Positions 31,936-42,985 of a stretch of DNA of 64,000 nt are shown piece by piece (the first letter of the stretch is position 1; every line of letters begins with the position of its first letter). A program made the position numbers and the translations under genes. The DNA comes from Cyrtodaria siliqua. Taxonomy: Eukaryota > Mollusca > Bivalvia > Adapedonta > Hiatellidae. The DNA lies in contig JAWPHD010004464.1 in assembly GCA_037043455.1 (NCBI GenBank), positions 112,501 to 176,500 on the forward strand, in the 5' to 3' direction. Below the pieces are notes generated by a model. The model worked only from the letters and a program-made list of their open reading frames with translations. It was not told where the DNA came from and ran no database searches.

Positions 31936-32820
31936 TTGAAATCATGTGATAAACGTCACAGACGGGCAATGACAGGATTATTTTATTGTTACAAGAATAT
32001 GTATATGAAATGTACCGCATATAATAAATGCGGACAATGGTGCTTTTCTCAGGAGTGTTTATTAGGAACGCAAACATTGCCGAAAATAAGATACATAAGA
32101 TACAATGGCTTTACAGTAGTGTTTTTTTATAATTCATAACTTTCAAATGACATCATCAAAATGATTTGACCAATCAGTGATCAATCAAATAAAAGACCTC
32201 CACATTCTGGTAAGGGGTAAACTCGGTGTTTATCGTTGGTGCTCAACTGACTTTAGCCCTTTATAAAACTAGTTTGTAGTGATCATTATATTAAAAGATT
32301 TATTTTTTATGTATATCTATGTATTTTCTTTTGGTGTTGTCTGATTTTAAAGCACCAATATGGAAACATTTAATTTAAATCATCTTTTTTCATATAGATA
32401 TTGAGGATAAAGTCCGAGTAAACACCTTTATTTTCACCTACTGAATATCTCAACCTACCGGAAGTTGAGCAGATGTGAAAGTTTTGAATATCATATATTA
32501 TTTATAATTGGAAAAAACAAATTCTCGTAAAACACCAGCTAATATATGTTATATTTACAAACTCTAACAATGATGATACTAATTTGAATGGAGTTTTAAA
32601 TAGTCTATAGCTGGTTTTATATTCAACATATATTTGATAAATAGAGTATACATTGTAGTTGAACAAATAAACATACAAGTTCAAAATGTTAATAATAATT
32701 TAATAAAAAAAATGGAAAGTGAAAACAATTATAAGCATATATTTAATACATATAAAACAAGACAGTTTCTTGTGAAAACAATGAACTCATTTATATGTTA
32801 ATATTTACCATTATTTGGGC
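31936..32820. other. Intergenic, nothing recognised
   Basis: AT-rich; no motif-bearing frames. Confidence 0.5.
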
Positions 32821-33474
32821 TTGACAGTCCAACATACAGTGGTCTCAAAACTCCTCAGAATTGAGGAACACATTAACAGCTAGATCACAGCATGAAGCCA
32901 TATTATAACTGACCTGTTCATGCCAGGAGTAATTAATAGCAATAAAAAAGCAATAATTAAGATACCAGTAACTGATCAGCCCCGGCCACTTGCCACATGT
33001 GTTGATGTATATAAAAACAGTGCTTTATTTTAGAAGTTAATGAAGTAATCCTATTATTTTGGACAGTAATTTTAAACAAAGCTCTTACAAAGACCTGTTG
33101 CAACTACAATGACAAGAAAGTAAATTTTCTTTTTCCAACCAGATGTAATTATGCTATTAATTGGGAAAAAAAAGTAATATAACTAAAAGAAGTGACACAT
33201 CAAATATGTTTAGTTGCATTTAAAGGGTAGCACACGGCAATCTTGATTTATTTAAAATGTGACACATCCCGTTAGTGTTTCTGTTAAACTTGCATATTTG
33301 TAAATACTTATTTATAATTATATATTTGCAGAGTTCCAAAGTGTTTGTACATATTCCTAATTGTTGATTTTACTGCACCAATGATAGGATTAAGTAGTGC
33401 AATGACCGTTTTTCTTGAAATTTTTCATTCTTTGTTCTTTACAACGTATTTATTGCATCTTCTGTTCTGCAATT

Positions 33475-33650
33475 GGTGAGAGAGCGATCGAATAAATGAG
33501 TGAATAGGGATGTATGGGAGGAGGTAGGAAGAGAGGGGGGAGTGAATGAGTTGGTGGTTAGTGGGTGATTGCGTGCGTGTGTGTGGAGGGGTGGGGGAGC
33601 GGGAGAGTGTGGGGGGGGGGGGGGAGTGAGTGAGTCAAGGTTTATGAGAT
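33475..33650. repeat. Purine-rich tract with G-run
   Basis: 'gagtgaatgagtt'-type repeats lead into 'gtgtgtggaggggtggggga' and a run of about 13 G (around 33,611-33,623). Confidence 0.8.
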
Positions 33651-33681
33651 ACCCACACTTTTTAAAAGTTGTTTAGAAGAA

Positions 33682-34400
33682 ATGTATCAAATTAAATGTA
33701 ATAAAATTGGTCTAAGAATAGCTCTGTCGCTTTGCTTAGGTGGGAATGACTTCTTTCCAAAATGTCAGCAGATTTCACACGAGACTGTCATGAAAATTGC
33801 AATAGAAAACACACAGTTTAGACATAATCTTTTCAATATTCAAGAAAATGTTGTTTTGAACATAGAATGTTTTAAGCATTTCTTCAAAACCATTTATTGC
33901 CCGAAGCGATATCAAGGTAAAAACTTAACATATGACAATATAAGGGCTCTTACGATTGGAAAGTCTGAAGACAAGTCTCAGACAGGGTTTCAAACCAAAT
34001 TGACCCAAAAAGGTGGTTACTTCCAGAATCTGCAATTGAGAAGCTTGGAGAACTTTTCGAGCTTCAAATAAAATATCTGGACACAGCCGGAAAGCATGAT
34101 GCAACAATGCCCAATTTTATGGAGAGTAGCTGCCTGGTGAAAAACAGTTCTGGTGAAGTAGAGTACAACTTTCGGACCAGAATCACATTTAAAGTCACTG
34201 GAAGAACTGCCATTGCCACATACGGCAAAAACCTCAAAACGGCAGTGACACTCAAGACCTCAACAAGGTGCACGGAGGAAACGTCAGTTAACATCAACTC
34301 CCAAAAATTAAACAAAACATGTGGGAACCTGAACATTTACAGAAGTATTAAAGTATTGCTAAAATTACAACCTGATGTTTGTACATATTCCTACAGGTAC
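33682..34400 (+). pseudogene. Broken gene, possible PIN/FEN-like nuclease fragment
   Basis: The first frame (33,682-34,071) has SLCLGGNDFFPKCQQISHET and NIQENVVLNIECFKHFFKTI. Around 34,000 the sense shifts to another frame with WLLPESAIEKLGELFELQIK and then MPNFMESSCLVKNSSGEVEY. The coherence across the shift points to a former gene. The GGNDFFPK phrase resembles the conserved GNDF(L/I)P motif of XRN/FEN-type nucleases, whose Asp binds metal; this is a weak hint only. I do not recognise the family with certainty. Its location inside the TTGA-flanked element suggests an element-borne gene. Confidence 0.4.
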
Positions 34401-34655
34401 ATTAATAATACTAGTAGATACGTGTCCTAGATTAGAAGTTGCAATTATATTTATCATAAATAACATGCATTGTAGCATGGTCACTGAACATTCTTTTGTA
34501 ATAGCACATGTGTAAATCGTCTAATTGAAATTGTAGCATGGTCACAGACAATTCTCTTTGTTCAGACACAGGTGTAAATCGTTTACTTGAAAATAAGACC
34601 TGTCAGAATAACTGTGAGAATAACAGTGAGAATAACAGTTAGAATAACTGAAATA

Positions 34656-34930
34656 GAGCTGAAATGGACATGCTACAAAACAAATAGAGTATGGTTTCAT
34701 CTCGTTGGTTAATTTAAACACCTCGATGGGCTACGCCCATCTCGATGTTTAAATGAACCAACTCAATGAAACCATACTCTATCTATTACATAATACCTGT
34801 CAAAATAAATGGTGTACTACAACTACCAGTTATTGGAAGTTAGAGTATGGCAGGGAGCTGAAATGGACATGCTACAAAAATAGAGTATGGTTTCATCTCG
34901 TTGGTTAATTTAAACACCTCGATGGGCTAC
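34656..34930. repeat. Foldback repeat plus direct half-copy
   Basis: 34,684-34,782 is a palindrome whose ~48-bp arms ('atagagtatggtttcat' outside, 'gatgggc' at the centre) pair with about six mismatches. The left arm together with its leader ('gagctgaaatggacatgcta') is repeated directly at 34,856-34,930. Confidence 0.8.
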
Positions 34931-35650
34931 GATATTTGATTGTATTGGAGAATAACTCTCGACCTTCCGTTACCTTATTCATATAATTATTGCGTCGCAT
35001 AACATTACTGATACATAGGATCTTAATTGAGTCCCTGTTTAATATTGAATTCATTAAACAAATTGCTAGAAAACATATGCTATTATGCACACCAAACTGA
35101 ACGCAAAAAAACAACATGCGATGATTCGACACTTCTGTGCATATTTATTAAACTAGTGTATTTTTTATTTGAAAATATTTCTTTTTCTTTACTACAAATC
35201 ACTTTAAATGTATATTGCATTTATATTGTATATGTATATGTTTGCCTTTAGAAACTCTCAATAGACATGTTGTCAGAATAATTATATTTGTATGGAAATG
35301 GCCTGTTATTGTACAATTAACTTGCATTTTCACTTTTGTTTATGAATACTGACACAGTATATATAAAATAAATAGTAATTTTTTATGTAGTGTTGGACTC
35401 AATCTTTACAAGTCCAATCAGCCAGTATTAAATATGTGAATGTCTAACTCTCATTCTAATGGATACCACTGATAACATTTGTGTTATAAATAGACAACTC
35501 AGAGATGGTCTGCCACACTCTCATTTAATGGCTATCAATTACCCTGGTGATCAACAAACTAGTGATAATATCTAACCTCATGCTGTGCTCATGCAGTGCA
35601 GTGGCCAGCAACAATGAGAAGTTTTAGACCACTGTATGTTGGACTGTTGA

Positions 35651-37492
35651 TATAAAACTCTAAATCTTGATCCAAATTGTTCTTATCTATTTGTGATCAT
35701 GAAGTGTTATCCGATCTGCTGTGCTCAGCATGACCCTTTAATGGGTTACAGGTCATTAACACAGGAGGAAGCGACAGAATCTCACGTTATCTTAAATTGC
35801 TCTCAGTAGTAGGTAAAGCAAAACATGGAAGGTGTAATATTCCCGCCTTATTTTGTGTTGCGCAGTACTTTTTTTTTCCAGCGATTCAACGGAGTGTGTC
35901 GTCGTTTTAAAACGCATGTATTGTAAGTTATATGCAAAATTTTATCATTTTACTATGTTTTAAATTCCAGTTTAAGTGCCTATGCGATGAAAGTAGATGC
36001 AGAACTGTATTTTTATGTTTTTATATCAGCTGATAGTGTGACGCTATGTTGTTATTAGAATGGTCTAGAATGTTTTTATTTAGAGAAACAATGGATGTGG
36101 CCTCCTGAAAGTGTAAATGGCAGGCAAGTTGGACTGAAGTTACATAAAAAAGTACATAGATTCTAGATTTAAACATACATTCTGTCTGGTTTCTGCTCCT
36201 AATCAATGTACAACTATATGTTTGGAGTACGGTGGTTGTTTTGGTGGAAACTGGATTATCAGTATCAAGCTAACTGTATACTGTTGAATGATTTTTAGCC
36301 CTGTTAAAGCAAGGCAAGCGCCAAATTTCACTATAAAACCATTCTTGCAAACTGTACTCATGTGCTGAGGTTACAAAATAATGCATAGGTGCTAATGAAG
36401 TTCTTGCCGGATTTCAACGAACCTTGGTGGGAACGATCAGTACCAAGCCTAGTTCAATAATGTTTACCGTCGGGATGATAACCATCAATTTTCAACGTTT
36501 TTCGTTTAATTTTTTTATTTGAACTTTATCCAGACGTTAAATCGCTAAGCTAAATTTCTCGTTAACAAATTTCGTCCTGATTTTTGGCCGGAACCAAAGT
36601 GATATATAGGGTCCTATAGAAACCACAGCGTCCGAACGCAATGGCATCGTAGGTCCGCACTGTACTGCAAACAAGGACTTGAAACTACAATGAAAGAGAC
36701 AAAAAACAACAGAAAGGGTGGTGAAGACAGGGTTACCGACTTGGAACGGTCAGTAGGCAATAAGGCCTACTGGTTAGCTTGATCGATTTTATATGCGCAC
36801 AATCCTCGCTATTATCCAAAATCATTAATTTCGTTGTTTACCATTGATGTTTTTGCAAATAATGTATATACAATAAAAGATGACATAAAAGTCACTGAAA
36901 GGTTACCTACTTGTGATTAAAATAATCCAAAACACCGTTTTAAATCTGTATTTAAACTTGTCCACCATACACTGGCAATGTAATGTACATTTAAACAGGC
37001 GGCCTAACGGGTTTTGTTGAATTTACGGAATGAAAAGAGAACTAAATAAATTAACAATGCTCCTACTTGTTTTCGTACTAGAAAATAATCATTAAAATCT
37101 GTTTCGTCTAAAAAATATTTCTTTGTCTTTGTGAAGGCGATTTGTATTTTGAACGGCAGCGATGCTTATTTTGTGAATATCGCACACAAGATACAAGTTC
37201 AGGGCATTTTTACCTTATATAAATAAGGCCTATAAAAGGCCTCTTCACAATTCAAAATTTGACATTTTTTGCCCAATTTTGGCAGAAATCTTTCCAAATC
37301 AGAAGGCGGCATTCTCTCAGAATTTGAGAAAAATCATGAATAATGCAATGTTTTTTGTCTGTTTAGTCAATTCTGAATCAAGCAAGTTAGTAAGTACAAT
37401 AAACATTGGAATAAAATTTAAATAAAGCATATTCATTGAATTTATGAGTTCTTACATTTTTTTACAAAATGAGAAAAAGCGCGTTAATTTTT
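35651..37492. other. Intergenic, one RT-element scrap
   Basis: At 36,722-36,768 'gacagggttaccgacttgga' and 'acggtcagtaggcaa' resemble the complement of the 3'-UTR block of the RT relics. The rest shows no gene. Confidence 0.5.
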
Positions 37493-37771
37493 TCACTCAG
37501 CATTATAATCTTTAAATTTCCAATAACTTGCCATTATTCTGACTGAAACTCCACCACAATCAGCACACATTTTATTTTTTGCTCTTGTACCTTTTTTACA
37601 TATTGAGCACGGAAATACATGACTTGTTTTTAATAGATACTTATGCAAACTGCAATAATTAGAATCTTTTGTAGTCTTATTTTTACATGGATTGTGTAAT
37701 CCAATTTTAAGAAAGTTGCAAACATTGATTTCTGTTTGATAATTGATTTCTTTTTGATAATTGATTTCCAT
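37493..37771 (-). CDS. Small Cys/His (zinc-binding) protein
   Basis: The 92-aa product begins with a repeated MEINYQKEINYQTEIN. It then has HNPCKNKTTKDSNYCSLHKYL, a C...YC..H pattern known from small viral and phage-type zinc proteins, followed by FPCSICKKG and KMCADCGG, two CxxC pairs. Together they could form one or two zinc sites. No function can be given. Copy A has no equivalent. It is divergent from the Lys/Asp repeat gene across a symmetric A/T-rich promoter region. Because its left neighbour is non-element DNA, it is the outermost gene seen. Confidence 0.6.
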   Translation of the reverse strand: MEINYQKEINYQTEINVCNFLKIGLHNPCKNKTTKDSNYCSLHKYLLKTSHVFPCSICKKGTRAKNKMCADCGGVSVRIMASYWKFKDYNAE

Positions 37772-37898
37772 TATTTCTTTGTATTATATATATATATTTC
37801 TTTAAGAGGGTTTAATACATTGATTTCCATTTTTTCTTTTTTTATATAAATTTTTGAAACCCTCTTAAGGAAAATAATATATATATAAAAAAGAAATA
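37772..37898. promoter_or_regulatory. Symmetric divergent promoter
   Basis: 'ttatatatatatatttcttt' plus 'aagagggttt' (37,784-37,812) pairs with its near-complement 'aaaccctcttaagg' plus 'aaaataatatatatataa' (37,857-37,888). Each arm points its TATA tract at one start codon. Between the arms sits a duplicate of the Cys/His gene's start region ('ttgatttccat'). Confidence 0.6.
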
Positions 37899-38396
37899 AT
37901 GAATACTGTTTTAGGAAAATTAATACACCTATTTGAAGCAGGTGTAATAGGTAAGCAAACACTAGAAGATGCAATAAAGCGGTGGTCTAAGACAGAGGAG
38001 GATGAAGATACATCTTTTTTGGATGGAATAGACCTAGGAAGTGATGATAAAAAACCAAGGAAGCATAAAAAGAAATCAAAGACAGAGAAGGAAAAACCAA
38101 GGAAGCATAAAAAGAAATCTAAGACAGAGGAGGAGGAAGATACATCTTTTTTGGATGGAATAGACCTAGGAAGTGATGATGAAAAACAAAGGAAGCATAA
38201 AAAGAAATCAAAGACAGAGGAGGAAAAAACAAGGAAGCATAAAAAGAAATCAAAAGACAGAGAAGGAAAAACCAAGGAAGCATAAAAAGAAATCTAAGAC
38301 AGAGGAGGAGGATGAAGATACATCTTTTTTGGATGGAATAGACCTAGGAAGTTATGATGAAAAACCAAGGAAGCATATAAAAGAAACTTGAAGAGC
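37899..38396 (+). pseudogene. Lys/Asp-rich tandem-repeat protein, frameshifted
   Basis: The short unique start (MNTVLGKLIHLFEAGVIGKQ) is followed by 44-residue repeats alternating acid (EEDEDTSFLDGIDLGSDD) and base (KPRKHKKKSKT) blocks. Three repeats are visible. An extra A near 38,252-38,255 shifts the frame, and the third repeat continues in another frame to 38,391. Highly basic repeats suggest nucleic-acid binding, for instance a core-like protein, but no homology is known to me. There is no counterpart in copy A. The repeats themselves invite slippage, so copy number may vary. Confidence 0.6.
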
Positions 38397-38481
38397 AAAA
38401 TCAATACTTGAAGAGGAGGGTGAAGATAGATCTTTTTTGGATGGACTTTTTCATGAATATGACTTAGTCTTTCCAAAGTAA
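38397..38481 (+). pseudogene. Fourth repeat remnant joined to the OB-like gene end
   Basis: After a TGA, an acidic segment (EEEGEDRSFLDGL) runs in frame directly into HEYDLVFPK and a stop. The last nine residues match the C-terminus of the OB-like protein (HAYDLVFSK in copy A). This is a chimeric gene end produced by recombination between two Polinton genes. Confidence 0.6.
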
Positions 38482-38648
38482 ATGTAGAAGTAGAGGGGTA
38501 AATTTAAAAAAAAGGCCTTTTTTAAATTTACGAATACATACTTAGATCAAAGTAATCTTAAGTCATTTTAAAAACTTAAATTAACAATTTTCCGACCTTG
38601 AATACAAAGGTGGTGGATCATACTCATACACATTACTAAAACAATTTA
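38482..38648. other. Gap with shared Polinton tail
   Basis: It includes the ~70-bp block matching 21,836-21,907 in inverted orientation, plus a 'taaatttaaaaaaaaggcct' palindrome-like tract near 38,500. Confidence 0.5.
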
Positions 38649-39224
38649 TCACATACTTTTTAGACTTTTTTGTAAGGTTGCCATTGCTTCCTTTCTTCCC
38701 TGCTCCACTAGTTCTTTTTTTTGAACTTCACTTATTTCAGCTTTCTTTTGTTTGGTGTCCTGTTTTAAACTATAATATTTATCCAACTCATCCAAAATCA
38801 ACTTAAACTCTTGCTCAGATATCTGTGCATCACTCAACGCTTTTTATATTAACTGCTTTATACTATTTAATTTAGACTCTGCCAAAGTTTTTATTTCATG
38901 ATGTTTTTGAGCTTTTACATTAAGCTTGCGTCTGATGAAATTAATACAAACACCTGTAGCTCCACATATTATTGCTGCTATTTCTAAAGGTAACAAAACT
39001 GGAACAACAAATCCAATCCCAGCCATAATAACACCTGCAGATATTAAGGTAATGTCAATTCCATCCGTGATATTAATACCACGTTTATATTTTTTATAAA
39101 GAGACTTGCGTGTGTCTCGCTCTGTAATTAACTTTTGTTCAATCTCTGAAATGTTTTGTAATCTATAATTCTGTACGTCCTCTGGCAACGGAGGATATAA
39201 ACTTGGTGCTGTCGGTTGCTTCAT
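38649..39224 (-). pseudogene. Conserved ~191-aa membrane protein, one stop
   Basis: Homologue of 21,256-21,834: MKQPTAPSLYPPLPEDVQNY, NITDGIDITLISAG, then the same hydrophobic segment and helical tail. Here the stop is a TAA at codon 127 (38,844-38,846), while the codon that is broken in copy A is open. The frame otherwise runs to 38,649. The two copies therefore decayed independently. Confidence 0.78.
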
Positions 39225-39249
39225 CTTTTTATTTATTAATAAAAAAAAT

Positions 39250-39305
39250 AAATTAATTCAATTAATAATGATGCCACCGTATTCACAGCGGTAGCGTTAG
39301 CAACC
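39250..39305 (-). repeat. Duplicate of the fibre-like gene 3' end
   Basis: The complement encodes VANATAVNTVASLLIELI, as in the fibre-like gene, and matches 39,702-39,756 almost base for base. Upstream on the minus strand is a short related stretch (FPLGVLKVTKIENL), so this may be the end of a second, paralogous fibre-like gene. Confidence 0.65.
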
Positions 39306-39701
39306 GGACAGGATTTGGTTAAGTTTTCAATCTTTGTTACTTTCAAGACTCCCAGTGGGAATATTAATCAGCCGGCTATTATGCCTGATGGATTTTTATA
39401 TATATATATGTTTGTAGGCAAAAAAATAAAAATAATTATAAATATTGGTTACCACGTGTTAACATTTTCAAAAAATGGCCCTCTTTTCCAGTCTATATAT
39501 ATAATTATATATACCCATATAATTTCCTCTTCCACTTCATCATCATCATCAACTCCATATTCCTCTAGCTCTTCCTCTTCATCATCATCATCAACTCCAT
39601 ATTCCTCTACCTCTTCATTTTCATCTTCAATTCCATATTCCTCTTCCATTACTGCTTTTTAAAATCCATAAAATAAAAAATATTTAATTCTACGAATTAA
39701 A
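39306..39701 (-). pseudogene. Acidic repeat ORF region between fibre-like ends
   Basis: A frame starting at 39,649 has units of EEEYG and VDDDDEEEELEEYG, then WKRGPFFENV, and stops at about 39,449. Farther on, FPLGVLKVTKIENL leads in another frame to the fibre-like end. An acidic repeat stalk joined to a fibre-type tail would explain both, but stops and frame changes leave this uncertain. There is no counterpart in copy A. Confidence 0.4.
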
Positions 39702-39849
39702 TTAAATTAATTCAATTAATAATGATGCCACCGTATTTACAGCGGTAGCGTTAGCAACCTTGCAAACAAAGTTAACAACAGAACCAGCACCAATCTCTAA
39801 AGGACTCTCAAAGTTATCGTGTTTGCGTGGGATGGTGTGAAGCGTTATA
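39702..39849 (-). pseudogene. Fibre-like protein, 3' part (split by insertion)
   Basis: The minus strand encodes the last ~49 codons of the fibre-like protein (ESPLEIGAGSVVNFVCKVAN and onward). It stops at 39,702-39,704. The 5' part lies at 47,990-48,317, on the other side of the 8138-bp insertion. Confidence 0.8.
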
Positions 39850-39876
39850 CAGCTATGGAATCGTTATATTACCGAG

Positions 39877-40140
39877 TTTTACCGTTAATCTACCCCGTTT
39901 CAAACCAGTTTGTCGTTCGTTTGTCGTTTAAAAACGGAAAACGACCGTAAACGGGTTTTCAAACGGGTTTGCAAACGCTTAAAGTGCGCATGCTCAGAGT
40001 TTTTCCGTTTCCAAACGCTCTGAAACGGGCGTATCCAAACGCGCGTTGTGCGCATGCGCATAGTTTCCAAACGCGCGTAGTGCGCATGCGCAGAGTTTGC
40101 AAACGCGTTTTTTAGTTTTTACCTTTTTTTGCGTTTGACC
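39877..40140. repeat. Subterminal CGTTT/AAACG-rich region, left
   Basis: Short words such as 'aaacgggttt' and 'tccaaacgcgcg' recur. 'gtgcgcatgcgcagagttt' appears in variants three times. The right end has an equivalent region at about 47,680-47,960. Confidence 0.7.
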
Positions 40141-40179
40141 AATTAAAAAGGGACAGTATAATTATATAATTCTATTCTA

Positions 40180-41650
40180 CGATTGTTGGTTTAAGAGTGA
40201 TTGATTGATGCAGCAAATGAAACAAACATTTATATTAATTAGAAACAAAAGTTGATGCTTGATAAGTATGTTAATTCCGACGTGCAAACCCCATGCATTC
40301 TCCCATCATTTAAATTCATGCCACCATCGAGTTAATATATGCTTAACTAAATCTGGGTAAAAAATGACATGTAGAGCCCTGACTAGATGCATCCTTTAAT
40401 TAGCCGGGTTTTGGATATGCAAAAACTGTTTTATTGCCAAAAATACCAGACGTCGACAATCATTAATTGTTTAATCCATAGCTCGCGTAGTGTGTACAAA
40501 CGCACTGCGATTGAATGAGAGACATCCGTAATTAGATATTTTCACATACATTATACATACTGGAAGTATGAAAAATAAATACTTCCAAATTAATTAGTGC
40601 TGTAAAATTTAGTTTGTAAATAAATGGATAATACTCAGTTTACCTAATAAATTGGAGAGAGCCATAATGGAAATAAGGGCAAAAAACCGAAAAACGGACA
40701 ACAGAATAAATGAATGAATGCTGTTTTACGGCACGTCGACACATAAATAGTTCATATTGTGCGCAAAAACTGATGAAAGATGAAGGAATGAAACAGTTAT
40801 AAAAAATAATGTAAATGTATAAAGATAAAACCATTTTCAAGCAAGGGATGACACGGTAAATGTAATAACTATCCATATGCAGGGCAACAAATGCTCACTT
40901 GAGATACGAGATTTAAATAGACAAACTGTTAAAAGAGAGGATTATACGATTACAATTTAATTAATATTGATATTTAAATTTATATTAATTACAACCAATA
41001 GTTGAGGCATAATTATGCTAATTCCTATTCCTATGTGCAAACCCCATGCATTCACCCACCATTTATATTCATGCCACCATCGAGTTAACATGTGCTTAAC
41101 TAAATTCACCGATTAACTAGCCGGGATTTTCGATATGCAAAAACTGTTTTACTGCCATAAGCACCCGACATCGACAATCAATAATTGTTTAATCCTGTGT
41201 ACAAGCGCACTGCGATTTAATTAGAGACATCAGTAAATAGATATTTTCACAATATACATACCGGAAGAATGAAACATAAATATTTCATACTAGTTAGTGT
41301 TGTGAAAAAATCGTTTGCATTTTCATCCTCATGTAATAGTTATTTGCTATATATATATATTACTCAACTGTTGATATAAAATGATCGATTTGCAGAAGCA
41401 CCCGACTTAGACTTATGTATAAGAAAAATTGAATTAATGTATGCCTAAATGGCGATCTAGGTATGTACAATTTAAATAAAATATATGTTCTGTAAATTCA
41501 GGGAATATACTCTGTTTGCATAATAAATGAAAACAGCATTAGCCATAATGGAAATAAGGGAAAACCCGGAAAAGGAAAAACAGAACCTACGAGAAATACG
41601 ATATTTAAATAGACAAAATATTAAAAGATTGCATTATACGAATACAATAA
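40180..41650. repeat. Diverged tandem duplication inside the transposon
   Basis: Two units of about 700-780 bp (from 40,180 and 40,950) share blocks in order: 'gtgcaaaccccatgcattc', 'atgccaccatcgagttaa', 'gatatgcaaaaactgtttta', 'cgacaatca.taattgttta', 'cactgcgatt' and 'agccataatggaaataaggg'. Confidence 0.75.
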
Positions 41651-41774
41651 TACAATAATTAATATTAATGTTTAAATTGGTAAACATCGTAAATTTCCAT
41701 TGTTAATAATAAAAAATAATATATAAACAATATATAATTTCAGGGAGATAGTACCGAATATGTTCATTTACAAA

Positions 41775-41860
41775 GTAGCCTCGGTGGCTCAGTGGATAAT
41801 GCATTGTGGTTTGGAACTAACACCTCTGCCCCGCGTTTGTCCGATTCATACCATATGCAT
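41775..41860 (+). repeat. tRNA-like SINE block, plus strand
   Basis: 'gcctcggtggctcagtggat' carries an A-box-like TGGCTCAGTGG and, about 40 nt later, 'tgtccgattcatacc' resembles a degenerate B box. A homologous block lies inverted at 45,700-45,752. Confidence 0.5.
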
Positions 41861-42109
41861 GTCTTCATTCTTCATATTAACTCCCTCTGTCACTGTCCCA
41901 ATATAACCACATCTGTTGTTTTATCCCCATTATGTGTTTACAGCAATGGATGAGTCATGCGCTAGAATCAAGTAACGTGTTTGTGATCCGTGTGAAATTA
42001 AAAAATAAGATATATATTACATGCATATGGAATGCACTAATGATTCTAAATGAACGCAAGGCAATCTTGAATAATTTTATTAAAATAAGCACCTCCGTAT
42101 GGAGTTTGT
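41861..42109. other. Transposon interior, nothing recognised
   Basis: AT-rich; a 60-codon frame has no motif. Confidence 0.4.
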
Positions 42110-42985
42110 TTTAAAGGGACCCACGGCAATCTTGAAGTGTTTGAAATAGGTGTCTCGATTTATATAACCAGAATCATGTTTACTTTTAATCTGGTTACAT
42201 TTAAATAGATACTGTTTCGTCTTACTTTACTATACGTTTTGATATATTATTGGTGCAATACAATACAATCTGCGTATTACTATTCTTATAATTAATATAA
42301 ATGATTGAACAAATGTAAGTTATCCGCCGGACGCCGTGAGTTTTTTAAAAAAAACAACAAGATTGCGATGTGTCCCTCTAACGTCGCTTGAGTATATTTT
42401 TAAATTAAAGGTTATATCATCTCAGAGTTTTTAATATATTTTCGTTAAACTACCACGGGGTAAATACAATATTGGTGTGCAATATTATCATATGTAGTAA
42501 TATACAAAAACAAAATATGCAGTTAACGAAGACACTAACGGGATGCCGCGAGTTTTAAAGAAATTCAAGTTGTCTTTATCCCTTTAATATGAATCAAGCT
42601 GATTCAAATAGTCATTAAATTAAATTGCGCGTATGAAACATGTTTTATAACAACGGTGTACATAGCTATTATGTCATATATTGTGAAACATATGTTCCTG
42701 GTTTAATTTGAATACAATTATGCACTGTTACGATTGCAAAAAAAAAAGTACACTGGTTGGAAATAAAGCGTGAATAGCCGCTTAAATGCATGAATACGCC
42801 GATATATACATTATAGTACAGAGTATGAACTTATAATTCATTACTTTAAAATACCCACAAACGACAAAAAACAGTCACAAAAGGCACGAATTTAATTGAT
42901 CTTATAGCGGAAAGAAATTGACGGGACGCCGCGAATTTAAATAAAGAAGATCAAGACTGCCGTGTTTCAAACCTAAACTATAATG
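42110..42985. repeat. Cluster of 'ACGGCAATCTTGA' repeats
   Basis: Related words recur: 'aaagggacccacggcaatct' (42,113), 'ggacgccgtgagtttttt' (42,329), 'gggatgccgcgagtttta' (42,540) and 'gggacgccgcgaattta' (42,922), the last followed by 'tcaagactgccgtgt'. A separate copy ('cacacggcaatcttga') lies at 33,231. They look like nested copies of a short interspersed repeat. Confidence 0.55.

Larger units (their letters stand above)
32825..35646. mobile_element. 2.8-kb inverted-repeat element with TTGA flanks
   Basis: 'cagtccaacatacagtggtc' begins at 32,825, and its complement ends at 35,646. The match continues a further ~14 bp with an indel and a mismatch. TTGA flanks both sides (32,821-32,824 and 35,647-35,650), as expected for a 4-bp target duplication. 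The inside holds a broken coding region (33,682-34,400) and foldback repeats. No transposase motif is visible, so its superfamily is open. Confidence 0.65.

Noticed and set aside
37865..38275. 136-codon minus-strand frame rich in Ser and Phe
   Set aside because: Antisense of the Lys/Asp repeat gene; its regularity comes from that repeat.
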